Assembly (NCBI GenBank): GCA_033764055.1
Contig: JANRJI010000151.1
Location: 30,847 to 94,846 of the forward strand
DNA length: 64,000 bases
DNA from: Ga0077555 sp033764055
Lineage (GTDB): Bacteria > Pseudomonadota > Alphaproteobacteria > Rhizobiales > Hyphomicrobiaceae
Direction: 5' to 3'
The translations under genes were made by a program, and so were the position numbers. Below, piece by piece: positions 34,610 through 42,900 of this stretch. The first letter of the stretch is position 1. The number at the start of each line of letters is the position of its first letter. The notes beneath the pieces are model-generated. The model was not told the DNA's origin. It did not search any database and worked only from the letters and a program-made list of their open reading frames with translations.

Positions 34610-35695
34610 TCAGCGCCTGTTCAACTGCTCGGCAGCAATCGAGGCCGCCCGGCGCCGCACACCCTCCAGCCGCTCCGCCAGCGTGGACGGCCGTTCCGCA
34701 GGGACAGGCGCAAACCGGCGAGCCGCCTGGGCCAGCCACCTGTCGTCGGCGGTCGCGCTTGGCGTGAATGGGTCGGCCCGGAACGTTGCCCCGGCGGCCC
34801 CAGCGAATGCTCCGATGGCTTGAACCATCTCGCCCGGACCTGCCGCATGCACGGCGTCGCCCGGCGCGATCATGGCGGCGAAATCGACGGGCGTTCCGGT
34901 CTTGATGATCGGCGTGAGGCTCTGTGGCTGGGCGGTGACCGGCAGAACTGTCACGTTGGCGCAGCGCGACATGCGCTCGAGCGCTTCCGCCATGTAGAGG
35001 TTCTCGAGGGCGCGTGTGCCGGACACGACGACGATCCGGCGCATCGCGTTCTCACGGAGTGCTGCGTCCGCGATGGCCCAGATGGGGGCAAAGCCGGTGC
35101 CGCTCGAGAACAGAACGAGCCGCCTCGTGCTGTTGGGCTCGAGCACGGCCGAGCCGAGGGGGCCCTCCAGGCAGACAGGATGCCCGACATTGATGCGTCG
35201 CCCGAGCTCGCTCGAAACGACGCCGCCATCCAGGCGAGCGACGTGCAGCCTGAGGCTCGCAGGTCGGTCGCTGCCGTCGAGCGCAACGGTGGTGCTGTAG
35301 GCCCGGGCCGGGAATCCCGTGAACGTCACGTGAGCATACTGCCCAGGTCGCCAAGAGTAAGGACCCGCGAGCGAGATCGTCACCTCGGTGACGTCGAGTG
35401 TCAGATCGGTTATTGCCGCCACAAAGCCGGCGGTCGGGGCCACGGTCGCGCGCTCGCCAAGCTCGAGTCTGAGATTGCTCTCGACCCGTGCCCTGCAGGC
35501 CAGAATACCTCCCGCAGCCGTCGAGCCGCCTGCAACCTGTCCTTCGACCAGCCTCAGCGGACACAGTCCGCAGGTTCCGTTGCGACAGTCGCCTGGAAGG
35601 CTCAGCCCTGCGAGGTGGAGGGCGTCCAGCAGACGGTCCCCGCGGAAAGCGGTGATCGACTTGCCGGCGATTTCGATGGTGACGGGTTGGCTCAT
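34610..35695 (-). CDS. 2Fe-2S/FAD/NAD(P) oxidoreductase (phenol/toluene-type reductase component)
   Basis: This 361-residue electron-transfer protein has an N-terminal plant-type ferredoxin domain with Cys37, Cys42, Cys45 and Cys67 (CRNGTCGLC then ILAC). The FAD domain has RAYSTT (the RxYS motif, residues 131-136) and the NAD(P) domain has SSGTGFAPIW. It should pass electrons from NAD(P)H to an oxygenase. A final segment of about 65 residues beyond the NAD domain is Arg/Ala-rich and unassigned. No oxygenase gene is adjacent, so its partner is unknown. The metY gene lies 294 bases downstream. Confidence 0.87.
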   Translation of the reverse strand: MSQPVTIEIAGKSITAFRGDRLLDALHLAGLSLPGDCRNGTCGLCPLRLVEGQVAGGSTAAGGILACRARVESNLRLELGERATVAPTAGFVAAITDLTLDVTEVTISLAGPYSWRPGQYAHVTFTGFPARAYSTTVALDGSDRPASLRLHVARLDGGVVSSELGRRINVGHPVCLEGPLGSAVLEPNSTRRLVLFSSGTGFAPIWAIADAALRENAMRRIVVVSGTRALENLYMAEALERMSRCANVTVLPVTAQPQSLTPIIKTGTPVDFAAMIAPGDAVHAAGPGEMVQAIGAFAGAAGATFRADPFTPSATADDRWLAQAARRFAPVPAERPSTLAERLEGVRRRAASIAAEQLNRR

Positions 35696-36397
35696 GGGCG
35701 GGCCTCCGACGAACTCAGGACATGGGCGGCGCGGCCGGTCGGCGCTCCCCCGCTGGGACTGTCACGATGCTACGGTGTGCTTGGCCACTGGGGCCAAGTG
35801 CAGCGGCGGCGTCCGTCGACGAGCCGGTCGCCGACGCTGCACTGGTTCCGCCAACTGCAACGAGGTCAACCGTGGGCTCTGCGGACGCGGGACATCTCTC
35901 TCCTCCGAGGGTCCTTGCTGCGGCGCTCGCCACCTTTGGCGCCCGTCCGCGGCTGCTGGCCACCTCCCTTGCCCCCGTTCCGCTCCGCGATCAGTCGTGA
36001 CATCGACATGCTTGCGAGTGGTCCGTAGCTCTTACCCCGATCGCATCTGCACCGCACAAAAATGATGATCCTGTGGCGACGCCCGACAGGGCTGCCATAG
36101 AAATTCACTGTTTCGACGGGATCCGCAGGAACGGTTTTCATCCGGCTCGAAGCCCTGCCCGGCGGAGGAAGGCATTCGCCGCTCGGCTTCGCGCGTCGAC
36201 GCCGCAGGCTCCATAGAGTGCCCGCACCCAGGGTCGAAATCGCTCAAGATGCGGCAGACGCTGACGACACCTCCGTCACTTCGGCTACCCCCGGCCCGTC
36301 TCCTGGGAGCACGCTCGCTCGCAAAACTCGAGCGCCCGCACCGGGATCGGCGCGGGCGACCTTGCGGCACCGCACAGCTGCTGCAGCCACCATTCGA
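35696..36397. other. 702-base intergenic region without a supported gene
   Basis: Several frames are open for 80-225 codons on both strands, but all are Ala/Arg/Pro/Gly-rich with no recognisable domain and no good ribosome site. It holds the promoter side of the reductase gene and the 3' side of the H-NS-like gene. A degenerated gene is possible. Confidence 0.4.
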
Positions 36398-36718
36398 TCA
36401 GATTGCAAAGTCGTCCAGCTTCGCGCCCTTCTTGAGTGCGGCGACCAGCCATTTCGGCTGGCGCCCGCGACCCGTCCACGTGTCTGTCGGATTATCGCGA
36501 TTGCGATACTTCACGGGGACCTTGCCGCCGGCTTTCACGCTCCGGCCACCGCCGAAGACCTCGTTGATCGAGAGACCGCGCTTGGCGGCGATGGCCATCA
36601 TCTCCTGGCGGATCTCGTTTTTCTCTCGCTCGCGCGCGACAACAATCGCTTTCTTGACGCGGCTCTCGAGATCCAGAAGCTCCTTCAGTGCGAGCTTATC
36701 GACGTTGATCGCAGCCAT
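36398..36718 (-). CDS. H-NS family nucleoid protein
   Basis: This 106-residue protein has an N-terminal coiled-coil oligomerisation helix (LALKELLDLESRVKKAIVVA, then basic REREKNE) and a flexible linker. The C-terminal DNA-binding domain is YRNRDNPTDTWTGRGRQPKWL, where TWTGRGRQPKW is the AT-hook-like core of H-NS/HvrA/MvaT-like proteins. It should silence AT-rich, often foreign, DNA. GAAGGA lies nine bases before the ATG. The AT-rich stretch just upstream (36779-36870) is a plausible self-binding site. Confidence 0.92.
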   Translation of the reverse strand: MAAINVDKLALKELLDLESRVKKAIVVAREREKNEIRQEMMAIAAKRGLSINEVFGGGRSVKAGGKVPVKYRNRDNPTDTWTGRGRQPKWLVAALKKGAKLDDFAI

Positions 36719-37090
36719 TCAGATCGATCCTTCCATGCTGGTCCAGGCCCATACGAAGCGCGCTGACTTATCATTCCGAGAATCACCGCGCAATTGACAC
36801 TCGATCGATGATCTAATCCTACGAATAAATCCTTTACAATAACATTGCCCGCACGAAAATAGGGAATTCAATACCAATCGCCACGTGCGGCCCTCTCGGG
36901 AAGGCCGTGCAATGCGCTGGCCCGGAGAACGGCCTGCCTGCGTCTGGGTGGCGAGGTTAGCAGCCGTGCGCGACTGCTGCCAAACAATTGAGACCGAAAG
37001 AAAAAATGGTTGCCGGCCGGAAACCGCGGGCTATCCTCGGGGTTATCTTTCATCAGTCGAGTCTTCCCTCATACAGGAGACGACGCGCCA
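36719..37090. other. AT-rich divergent promoter region
   Basis: These 372 bases lie between the H-NS-like gene and usg. About 36775-36875 is the most AT-rich stretch noticed in the window (runs such as AATAAATCCTTTACAATAAC). It probably contains the H-NS-like promoter and a nucleation site for the protein itself. An AGGAG eleven bases before 37091 serves usg. Confidence 0.55.
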
Positions 37091-37360
37091 ATGGCAGACC
37101 GTGACTTCCTCGCTCAGCTGGCCGGTTACAGCCTCACGACGGCCGAGATTCTCTATCGGCTTCCTGACCATCCGTCGCTGCTGCAGAGCTACCTCTGGCA
37201 GGATTACGATCTAGCGCCGCGTTTCCCGAAGCTGCAGCGATTCCTCGAGTTCTGGACGGGCAACCTCGACGGCGGCCTCTATCGCGTCCGGATCGCGCAC
37301 TCCCGGCTGATCGAGCCCCGGGAGATGCAATACGTCGCCGGGCAGCTCAGCATCAATTGA
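37091..37360 (+). CDS. usg: Usg family protein
   Basis: This 89-residue protein has FLAQLAGYSLTTAEILYRLP, then LQSYLWQDYDLAPRFPKL and FLEFWTGNLDGGLYRV, the conserved core of the alphaproteobacterial Usg family. Its function is not established; the name derives from an upstream-gene label and does not show an enzymatic role in tryptophan synthesis. The ATG at 37091 was chosen over an upstream one because AGGAG precedes it and conservation begins there. It is the first gene before the large DUF3604-like gene. Confidence 0.85.
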   Translation: MADRDFLAQLAGYSLTTAEILYRLPDHPSLLQSYLWQDYDLAPRFPKLQRFLEFWTGNLDGGLYRVRIAHSRLIEPREMQYVAGQLSIN

Positions 37361-37459
37361 ACGCGAGCCACGACTCCCTCTCGAACGGCCACTTGGCACG
37401 AGGGACGAGGCAAGCTACGTCTGGTCGTGTGATCCGCTTTCCAGCCGCAGGACCAGCCT

Positions 37460-39712
37460 GTGCCCACCTCGGACTATCGCCCGGACCTCATGGGGTCGGC
37501 CAAGCTCGAGCCCGCCGGGGCCTTCGAGGCCGGCTCCCTGCAGTCCTTCACGTTGACCTATACTGCGGGGCGGTTCGGTGTCGACGACACCGGCTCGATC
37601 AAGATCGGCTTCCGATTCGCGACCGACTTCGGTCCGGTCCAATTCGACGACCCCCAGGGCCAGGGCTACACCACGGCCGTGGCATCGAACGGTGCCGTGC
37701 TCGAGCTGAAATGGGAGTTCAAGCGCAACATCCGACCCTGGAGCCGATCGCTCTATATCGGGATTGCCAAGCATTTCCTAGCGCCGGGAGATACAATTAC
37801 CATCCGCTTCGGAGATCGCCGGTTCGGCGGACCCGGGATCCGGCTCCAAACCTATTGCGAGAAGCGCTTCGAGTTTCACGTTCTCGTCGACGCCATAGCC
37901 ACCTACGACTACGTCGCGCTGCCGGAGAGTCCGGCGATCGAGATTGCGCCGGGGCCGGGCATCCAGTGGCGCGCAGTCCTGCCGACGCTGGTTCGCGCAG
38001 GCGAGCGCTTTCGGTTGGCGGTCAAGGCCGACGACAAATGGGGAAACCCATCCAATTTGCTCAGCCAGAGATTGCGTCTGGAGCCGGTCGGCGAATTCGA
38101 CGGATTGCCCGGCCAGCTTGATTTCAATCCTGGGGACTTTGCTGCGATCGTCGACGGCCTGACTGCCCGCGGCAACGGTCATATCGATGTGCTGGACGGG
38201 GCCGGCCGGTTCCTGTGTCGCTCCAACCCGATCATGGTCACGGGCGATGCCGATGCGGCGCGCCACTACTGGGGCGATACGCACGGCCAGTCTGACGAGA
38301 CCCTGGGCACCAACTCGGCGCGTGATTATTTCCTTTTCGGGAGGGACAAGGCGTTTCTCGACGTCATGGGGCACCAGGGCAACGACTTCCAGATAACGAG
38401 CGCATTCTGGAAGGGGCTCAATGATCTAACGGCGGAGCTCGACGAGCCTGGCAGGTTCGTTTGCATCCCGGGCTACGAGTGGAGCGCGAACACGGCGGTG
38501 GGTGGCGATCGCAACGTACACTTCCGGCACGAAGGCGAGACGATCCACCGGTCGAGCCATGCCCAGATATTCGACTGCGTCGATCGTGCGGATGAAGCGA
38601 CGGACGCCCACGATGCCAACGAGCTTTTCCGCAAGCTGGACGGTCGCGACTGTGTAGTGGCGGCCCACGTCGGTGGTCGCTACGCCGACATTCTGTTTGC
38701 CCACGACGGACGGCTGGAGACAGCGGTCGAGGTGCATTCCGCCTGGGGCACATTCGAATGGTTGCTGGCGGATGCCTTCGAGGCGGGCTACCGCGTCGGG
38801 GTGGTGTGCAACTCCGACGGACACAAGGGGCGACCGGGCGCTTGCTATCCTGGCGCCTCCTTCTTTGGCAGCTATGGCGGCCTCACCTGCTTCATCGCAC
38901 AGCGTCTCGACAGGGACGCGATCTTCGAGGCCATGCGCCGCCGCCACCACTACGGCACGACCGGCAACCGGATGCTGCTGGATGTCGCGGTCAACTGCAC
39001 CACCGACGCCGAGGTCTATCTCCGGGACCCCGCGGTTCACGACGGCGCCACCTCCCTGCGGTCTCGCAAGCTCATCATGGGGGATATCGCCCGCGTCGCG
39101 GACGAGGACGTCGAGGTCGCCGTGACCGTCGTGGGCTCGGCGCCCATCGAGCGTGTCGAGCTCCTGGATGGCGACCGCGTCGTCGAGTGCCATCGGCCTT
39201 ACAGTTCTGCCGATCTCGGGGCCCGCCTTCGCCTCATGTATCAGGGAGCCGAGTATCGGGGCCGGGCCCGCACCACGACTTGGGACGGCACGCTCGCCAT
39301 CGAGGACAACGAGATCCTACGAACCGCCGTGATCAACAACTGGAACCTGGACCGCGGCATCTACAGGCAGGATGCAAGGTGCATCGCTTGGCGGGCCGTC
39401 ACGACAGGCAATTACGGTGCGATCGACATCTGGCTCAAGCGCGGGCTCCAAGGTCGCGTGTTATTCGAGACCCGGCATGCCCGGGGCCAGCGCTCCATCG
39501 ACGCGTTGGGCTACGAGCGTCATATCTTCTCGGCCGGTGGCCTCGACCGGGCCGTCACGCTCTACCGACTGCCGGAACGGATGACCCAGACCCGCGTCAC
39601 CCTGCGCCGGCGCGTTCGCCTGAATGCCGCCGGGGATACGCGCCTGTATGTGCGCGTCACTCAGGAGGACGGCCACCGCGCCTGGTCGAGCCCTCTCTAT
39701 CTTTTCCGTTGA
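37460..39712 (+). CDS. large DUF3604/PHP-like metal-dependent protein
   Basis: This 750-residue cytoplasmic-looking protein has three parts. Residues 1 to about 265 are beta-rich and contain a duplicated-looking Ig-like or lyase-type fold (KIGFRFATDFGPVQFDDPQ). About 268-480 is a PHP-like metal core with HYWGDTHGQSDE, DVMGHQGNDFQ, CIPGYEWSAN, VAAHVGGRYAD and VVCNSDGHKGRPG. A C-terminal beta-rich part follows. DUF3604 proteins look like phosphoesterase/amidohydrolase relatives. The start is a GTG at 37460 with AGGA seven bases upstream. Substrate unknown. Confidence 0.75.
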   Translation: MPTSDYRPDLMGSAKLEPAGAFEAGSLQSFTLTYTAGRFGVDDTGSIKIGFRFATDFGPVQFDDPQGQGYTTAVASNGAVLELKWEFKRNIRPWSRSLYIGIAKHFLAPGDTITIRFGDRRFGGPGIRLQTYCEKRFEFHVLVDAIATYDYVALPESPAIEIAPGPGIQWRAVLPTLVRAGERFRLAVKADDKWGNPSNLLSQRLRLEPVGEFDGLPGQLDFNPGDFAAIVDGLTARGNGHIDVLDGAGRFLCRSNPIMVTGDADAARHYWGDTHGQSDETLGTNSARDYFLFGRDKAFLDVMGHQGNDFQITSAFWKGLNDLTAELDEPGRFVCIPGYEWSANTAVGGDRNVHFRHEGETIHRSSHAQIFDCVDRADEATDAHDANELFRKLDGRDCVVAAHVGGRYADILFAHDGRLETAVEVHSAWGTFEWLLADAFEAGYRVGVVCNSDGHKGRPGACYPGASFFGSYGGLTCFIAQRLDRDAIFEAMRRRHHYGTTGNRMLLDVAVNCTTDAEVYLRDPAVHDGATSLRSRKLIMGDIARVADEDVEVAVTVVGSAPIERVELLDGDRVVECHRPYSSADLGARLRLMYQGAEYRGRARTTTWDGTLAIEDNEILRTAVINNWNLDRGIYRQDARCIAWRAVTTGNYGAIDIWLKRGLQGRVLFETRHARGQRSIDALGYERHIFSAGGLDRAVTLYRLPERMTQTRVTLRRRVRLNAAGDTRLYVRVTQEDGHRAWSSPLYLFR

Positions 39713-39731
39713 TCTCTGGGGGGACGACAGC

Positions 39732-40157
39732 ATGGCGCGCGATGTGCAGCGCTTCGAGGTGAGCCTCAAGGCCTTCATCGTCGACGGTGGTCGGGCGCTG
39801 TTCGTCCGCGAGGCCGATAGCGGCTATTGGGAGCTTCCCGGGGGACGCATCGACGTCGGCGAGGAGTGGGAGCCGCACGCGACGGTGCTGGCGCGCGAGA
39901 TTCGCGAGGAGCTGGGCACTCATCTGTCGTTGCGGGTCGGTTCAGAGGCGGTGACCTGGACGCGTCGAAGGCCCTCAGATGGCGCCTTTCTGTTCATCAT
40001 TGCGCGCCCCAGCGTGATCGTGACTGGAGGACCCTTGCTCTCGCCCGAGCATGCCGAGATGGCCTGGCTCGGGCCGGACGCCTGGGAGACGCTCAATTTT
40101 CCACCCGACTCGGGATACCATCGCGGCGTTCGCGAGTTGTGGCGACTGGTGCGCTGA
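39732..40157 (+). CDS. Nudix hydrolase
   Basis: This 141-residue Nudix protein hydrolyses a nucleoside-diphosphate-linked substrate. The Nudix box reads G38-RIDVG-E44, then ten residues, then R55-E-I-R-E-E-L-G. The canonical box has seven residues between the two halves, so there is a three-residue insertion in the loop. The glutamates of the REUxEE part are intact. The ATG at 39732 follows a G-rich Shine-Dalgarno site. It lies 19 bases after the DUF3604-like gene and is probably cotranscribed with it. Confidence 0.87.
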   Translation: MARDVQRFEVSLKAFIVDGGRALFVREADSGYWELPGGRIDVGEEWEPHATVLAREIREELGTHLSLRVGSEAVTWTRRRPSDGAFLFIIARPSVIVTGGPLLSPEHAEMAWLGPDAWETLNFPPDSGYHRGVRELWRLVR

Positions 40158-40315
40158 GGCATCGGCTGCGTGAGACCGATGCCTTGTGGGAGGCGAGGTC
40201 GCCGCTGTGGCACGATTTGGGACGCCCCGGCCGTGCCTTCGGGCACCCATCTCATGGCGCCTCACGGCCACGCGGCTGTCCTCGGCTCACCGCCCATCAT
40301 CACCGGGCGACAGGC

Positions 40316-41338
40316 TCACCGCGCGGCGGTCAAGCCCATCGGCCGGCCTGTCCTCGTGCTCGCGGTAGGCGTATCCGCCGACGGAACCCGCTCGGGCGGC
40401 AGCGGCTCGATGGGAGGCGAGGTTGCCGGAGCCGGGCCGCCGGCAGGAGCACCGCTTGGAGCCGCGGCCGGCTGCGGCTTCTGCGCGGGCGCTCCGCCGG
40501 GCAGCAGCTTCTTCCACTGGCGGCTGATCCAGCTTCCTTCCGTCTCGTGAGGCTTCAGACCCTGCTTGCCCAGCAGAGCATAGGAGTTCTCATACCATTT
40601 TGAGCTCGGATAGTTGTATCCGAGAACCGCTGCAGCGGACTGTGCCTCCGGCATGATACCGAGTGCCACGTTCGCCTCCACGAGACGGTGCAGAGCCTCC
40701 TCAACATGCTGGGTCGTCTGATAATCGGAGACAACGGTCTTGAAGCGGTTGATAGCAGCGACGAACTGACCGTTCTTGAGATAGTATCGACCGACATTCA
40801 TCTCCGACGCCGCAACCGAATCCTCCGCCAATCGAATCCGATTCTCGGCTTGCCGGGCATACGGGCTGTCGGGATAGCGCGATGTAATGATCTTGAGCTC
40901 TGCCAGCGCCTTGCGCGCGGCCGTCTGGTCGTGCGCCGGATCCTTGATTTCGGCGAAGTACGACGATGCAATGACATGGTGTGCCAATGCCGCATCTTTG
41001 GTGCCGGGATGCAGCGTCGTGTACCGCTTTGCCGAAGCGATCGCTTCCGGATGCTTGCCCGCCTTGTGGTAGGAAAAGGCGGCCATCACCATCGCCCGAC
41101 GTGCTTCGGCTGCGTAAGGATGGTCGCGATCGAGGTCCTCGAATTTCTTGGCTGCGTCCTCGAACCGCCCTTTCGCCAGCAGTGCGTCGGCATCGGCATA
41201 CATTTTCGCTGGCGGATCAGGGTTGAGTGCCTTTGTCACGTCGCTGGACGAAGCGCACCCGCAGATGCACACGGCGATTATGGCGGCTGCCGCGATCTGG
41301 CGCCACGCTGGTCTCGTCCTCGTGCGGTCAATCATCAT
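40316..41338 (-). CDS. bamD: outer-membrane assembly lipoprotein BamD
   Basis: This 340-residue lipoprotein has a signal ending in a lipobox with Cys28 (VCICGC). Five TPR-type helical repeats follow (about residues 45-260: ADALLAKGRFEDAAKKFEDL, then HPYAAEARRAM and ALAELKIITSRYPDSPYA). A Pro/Ala-rich C-terminal tail of about 70 residues comes after them. BamD is the essential scaffold that works with BamA in inserting beta-barrel proteins. Two adjacent ATGs (41338, 41335) are possible starts. It ends the long envelope gene series. Confidence 0.92.
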   Translation of the reverse strand: MMIDRTRTRPAWRQIAAAAIIAVCICGCASSSDVTKALNPDPPAKMYADADALLAKGRFEDAAKKFEDLDRDHPYAAEARRAMVMAAFSYHKAGKHPEAIASAKRYTTLHPGTKDAALAHHVIASSYFAEIKDPAHDQTAARKALAELKIITSRYPDSPYARQAENRIRLAEDSVAASEMNVGRYYLKNGQFVAAINRFKTVVSDYQTTQHVEEALHRLVEANVALGIMPEAQSAAAVLGYNYPSSKWYENSYALLGKQGLKPHETEGSWISRQWKKLLPGGAPAQKPQPAAAPSGAPAGGPAPATSPPIEPLPPERVPSADTPTASTRTGRPMGLTAAR

Positions 41339-41700
41339 CGTGCCCCTTATCCTCGGGCCAACCGCCCGTCGAGCGACACCCGCACCCCGCCCGAAAATCC
41401 CGACGTGACTTCTGCTTGCATCTCCCCACGATCATCTCTGCCCTTGAAGCGTGACGACAATGGGACGGCTCCGCTGCGATCTCGTCTCTGAACCGCACGG
41501 ACCGCTCGGTCACTGGAGAGCGTTGGACGAATCGCGATCTTTCGTGGCCCCTGGTATCACGCTGCCAGTCCCACCACAAACGAGGCGACACATCAGCCCC
41601 TGATTCCGGCGAACCTGCAAAGCGCGACGAACGAGTGGCTGGCATCGAGAGCGCGGAAGGACCTGAACATCTCGGAGAGGCGACGAGATCGGACTGCTTC
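41339..41700. other. intergenic between lpxC and bamD
   Basis: These 362 bases probably contain the bamD promoter. Minus-strand ORFs reading through it are Arg/Ser-rich without family features. Confidence 0.45.
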
Positions 41701-42654
41701 TCACGACGTCTCGACGGCGTAGCCGAAGGTTGGTGCGACCAAGGAGCGGTCCAGCTTGACCACGTCGCGCACGCGCGGCGCCTCGACCAAAGCCCATGCC
41801 TCGCTGTCGGCAAAGAGTGTCTGCAGCACGGTCGCGTTCAGCCGATGCCCGCCCCGCACGGACCGGTAGGCGCCGAGGAGAGGGAGCCCTGCCAGCGACA
41901 AATCCCCGATGGCGTCGAGCAGCTTGTGACGCACGAACTCCTGCGGATAGCGAAGCCCCTCGGGATTGATGACCCGGTCGTCGCCGACGGCGACGGTGTT
42001 CTCCAGCGAGGCTCCGAGCGCGAGGCCGGATTTCCAGAGGCGCTCTACGTCACGCATGAAACCGAACGTGCGAGCCCGCGCCACCTCGTTGCGATAGGTG
42101 CCGGGGTTGAGATCGATGCTGATCCGTTGCCGGCCGATGACCGGCGACGGGAAATCGATCTCCACGTCGAGGTGGAAGCCGGCATGGGGTAGCAGCTCGC
42201 CATAGGCGTCCCCGTCCCTGACCTGCACCGGCTTGAGCACCTTGAAGAATTTTCGCGGAGCCGGCAGCTCACGGGTGCCAGCCCGATCGATCGCCTCGAC
42301 GAACGGCTCGGCACTGCCATCCATGATCGGGACCTCGCGGCTGTCGATCTCGATGTAGCAGTTGTCGATCGAGAGGCCGCGGAGCGCGGAGAGAAGGTGC
42401 TCGACCGTTCCGACGGTCTGGCCGCGCTCGTCACCGATGACAGTGCAAAGCGTCAAATTCTTGACTGCCGTGTATGATGCCGGGATCTCCGAGACAACCC
42501 GACCTCGTTTCGACACCAGGAACTTGAACCCCGCATCTGCCGGAGCCGGGTGGAGAGTAACAGAGACGGGCGCTCCACTATGAACTCCCGTGCCCTCGAT
42601 CGTCACGTCGCGCGCGAGTGTCGTCTGGCGAGCGCCGATGAATCGCTTCGACAT
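41701..42654 (-). CDS. lpxC: UDP-3-O-acyl-N-acetylglucosamine deacetylase
   Basis: This 317-residue zinc deacetylase catalyses the first committed step of lipid A synthesis. The zinc ligands are His86 (TVEHLLSAL), His243 and Asp247 (HKLLDAIGD), and a catalytic histidine lies in GGHRLN (His270). GTGVHSG near residue 21 and the SAEPFVEAI segment are typical. The ATG at 42654 has GGGG ten bases upstream; an ATG six codons earlier lacks a ribosome site. It follows ftsZ, the usual order in alphaproteobacteria. Confidence 0.96.
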   Translation of the reverse strand: MSKRFIGARQTTLARDVTIEGTGVHSGAPVSVTLHPAPADAGFKFLVSKRGRVVSEIPASYTAVKNLTLCTVIGDERGQTVGTVEHLLSALRGLSIDNCYIEIDSREVPIMDGSAEPFVEAIDRAGTRELPAPRKFFKVLKPVQVRDGDAYGELLPHAGFHLDVEIDFPSPVIGRQRISIDLNPGTYRNEVARARTFGFMRDVERLWKSGLALGASLENTVAVGDDRVINPEGLRYPQEFVRHKLLDAIGDLSLAGLPLLGAYRSVRGGHRLNATVLQTLFADSEAWALVEAPRVRDVVKLDRSLVAPTFGYAVETS

Positions 42655-42900
42655 TATGCGCCGTCCCCTCATCCCCTGCGATCTCGCACGCCGGCCTGTC
42701 GGCCTGTACTCTCGAGATCGCCCCCTGGATACGCCAATGCACTTGCTGCTCGTTACGCGGTCGACCTAGGTCGATGTTCCCCCCGCGTCCGGCTGATTCG
42801 GCGTATCCCCTGCAGCGACACTACGAACTTGCATCATTGTCGCCAAATCACGCTTTCTTTCGTTCTGTTACTCCTGAGAGACGACATTCAACAGGATTTT

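Noticed and set aside
35715..36370. Several open frames of 80-110 codons between the reductase and the H-NS-like gene
   Set aside because: No ribosome site, no recognised domain, and all are Ala/Arg/Pro/Gly-rich as expected by chance in GC-rich DNA.
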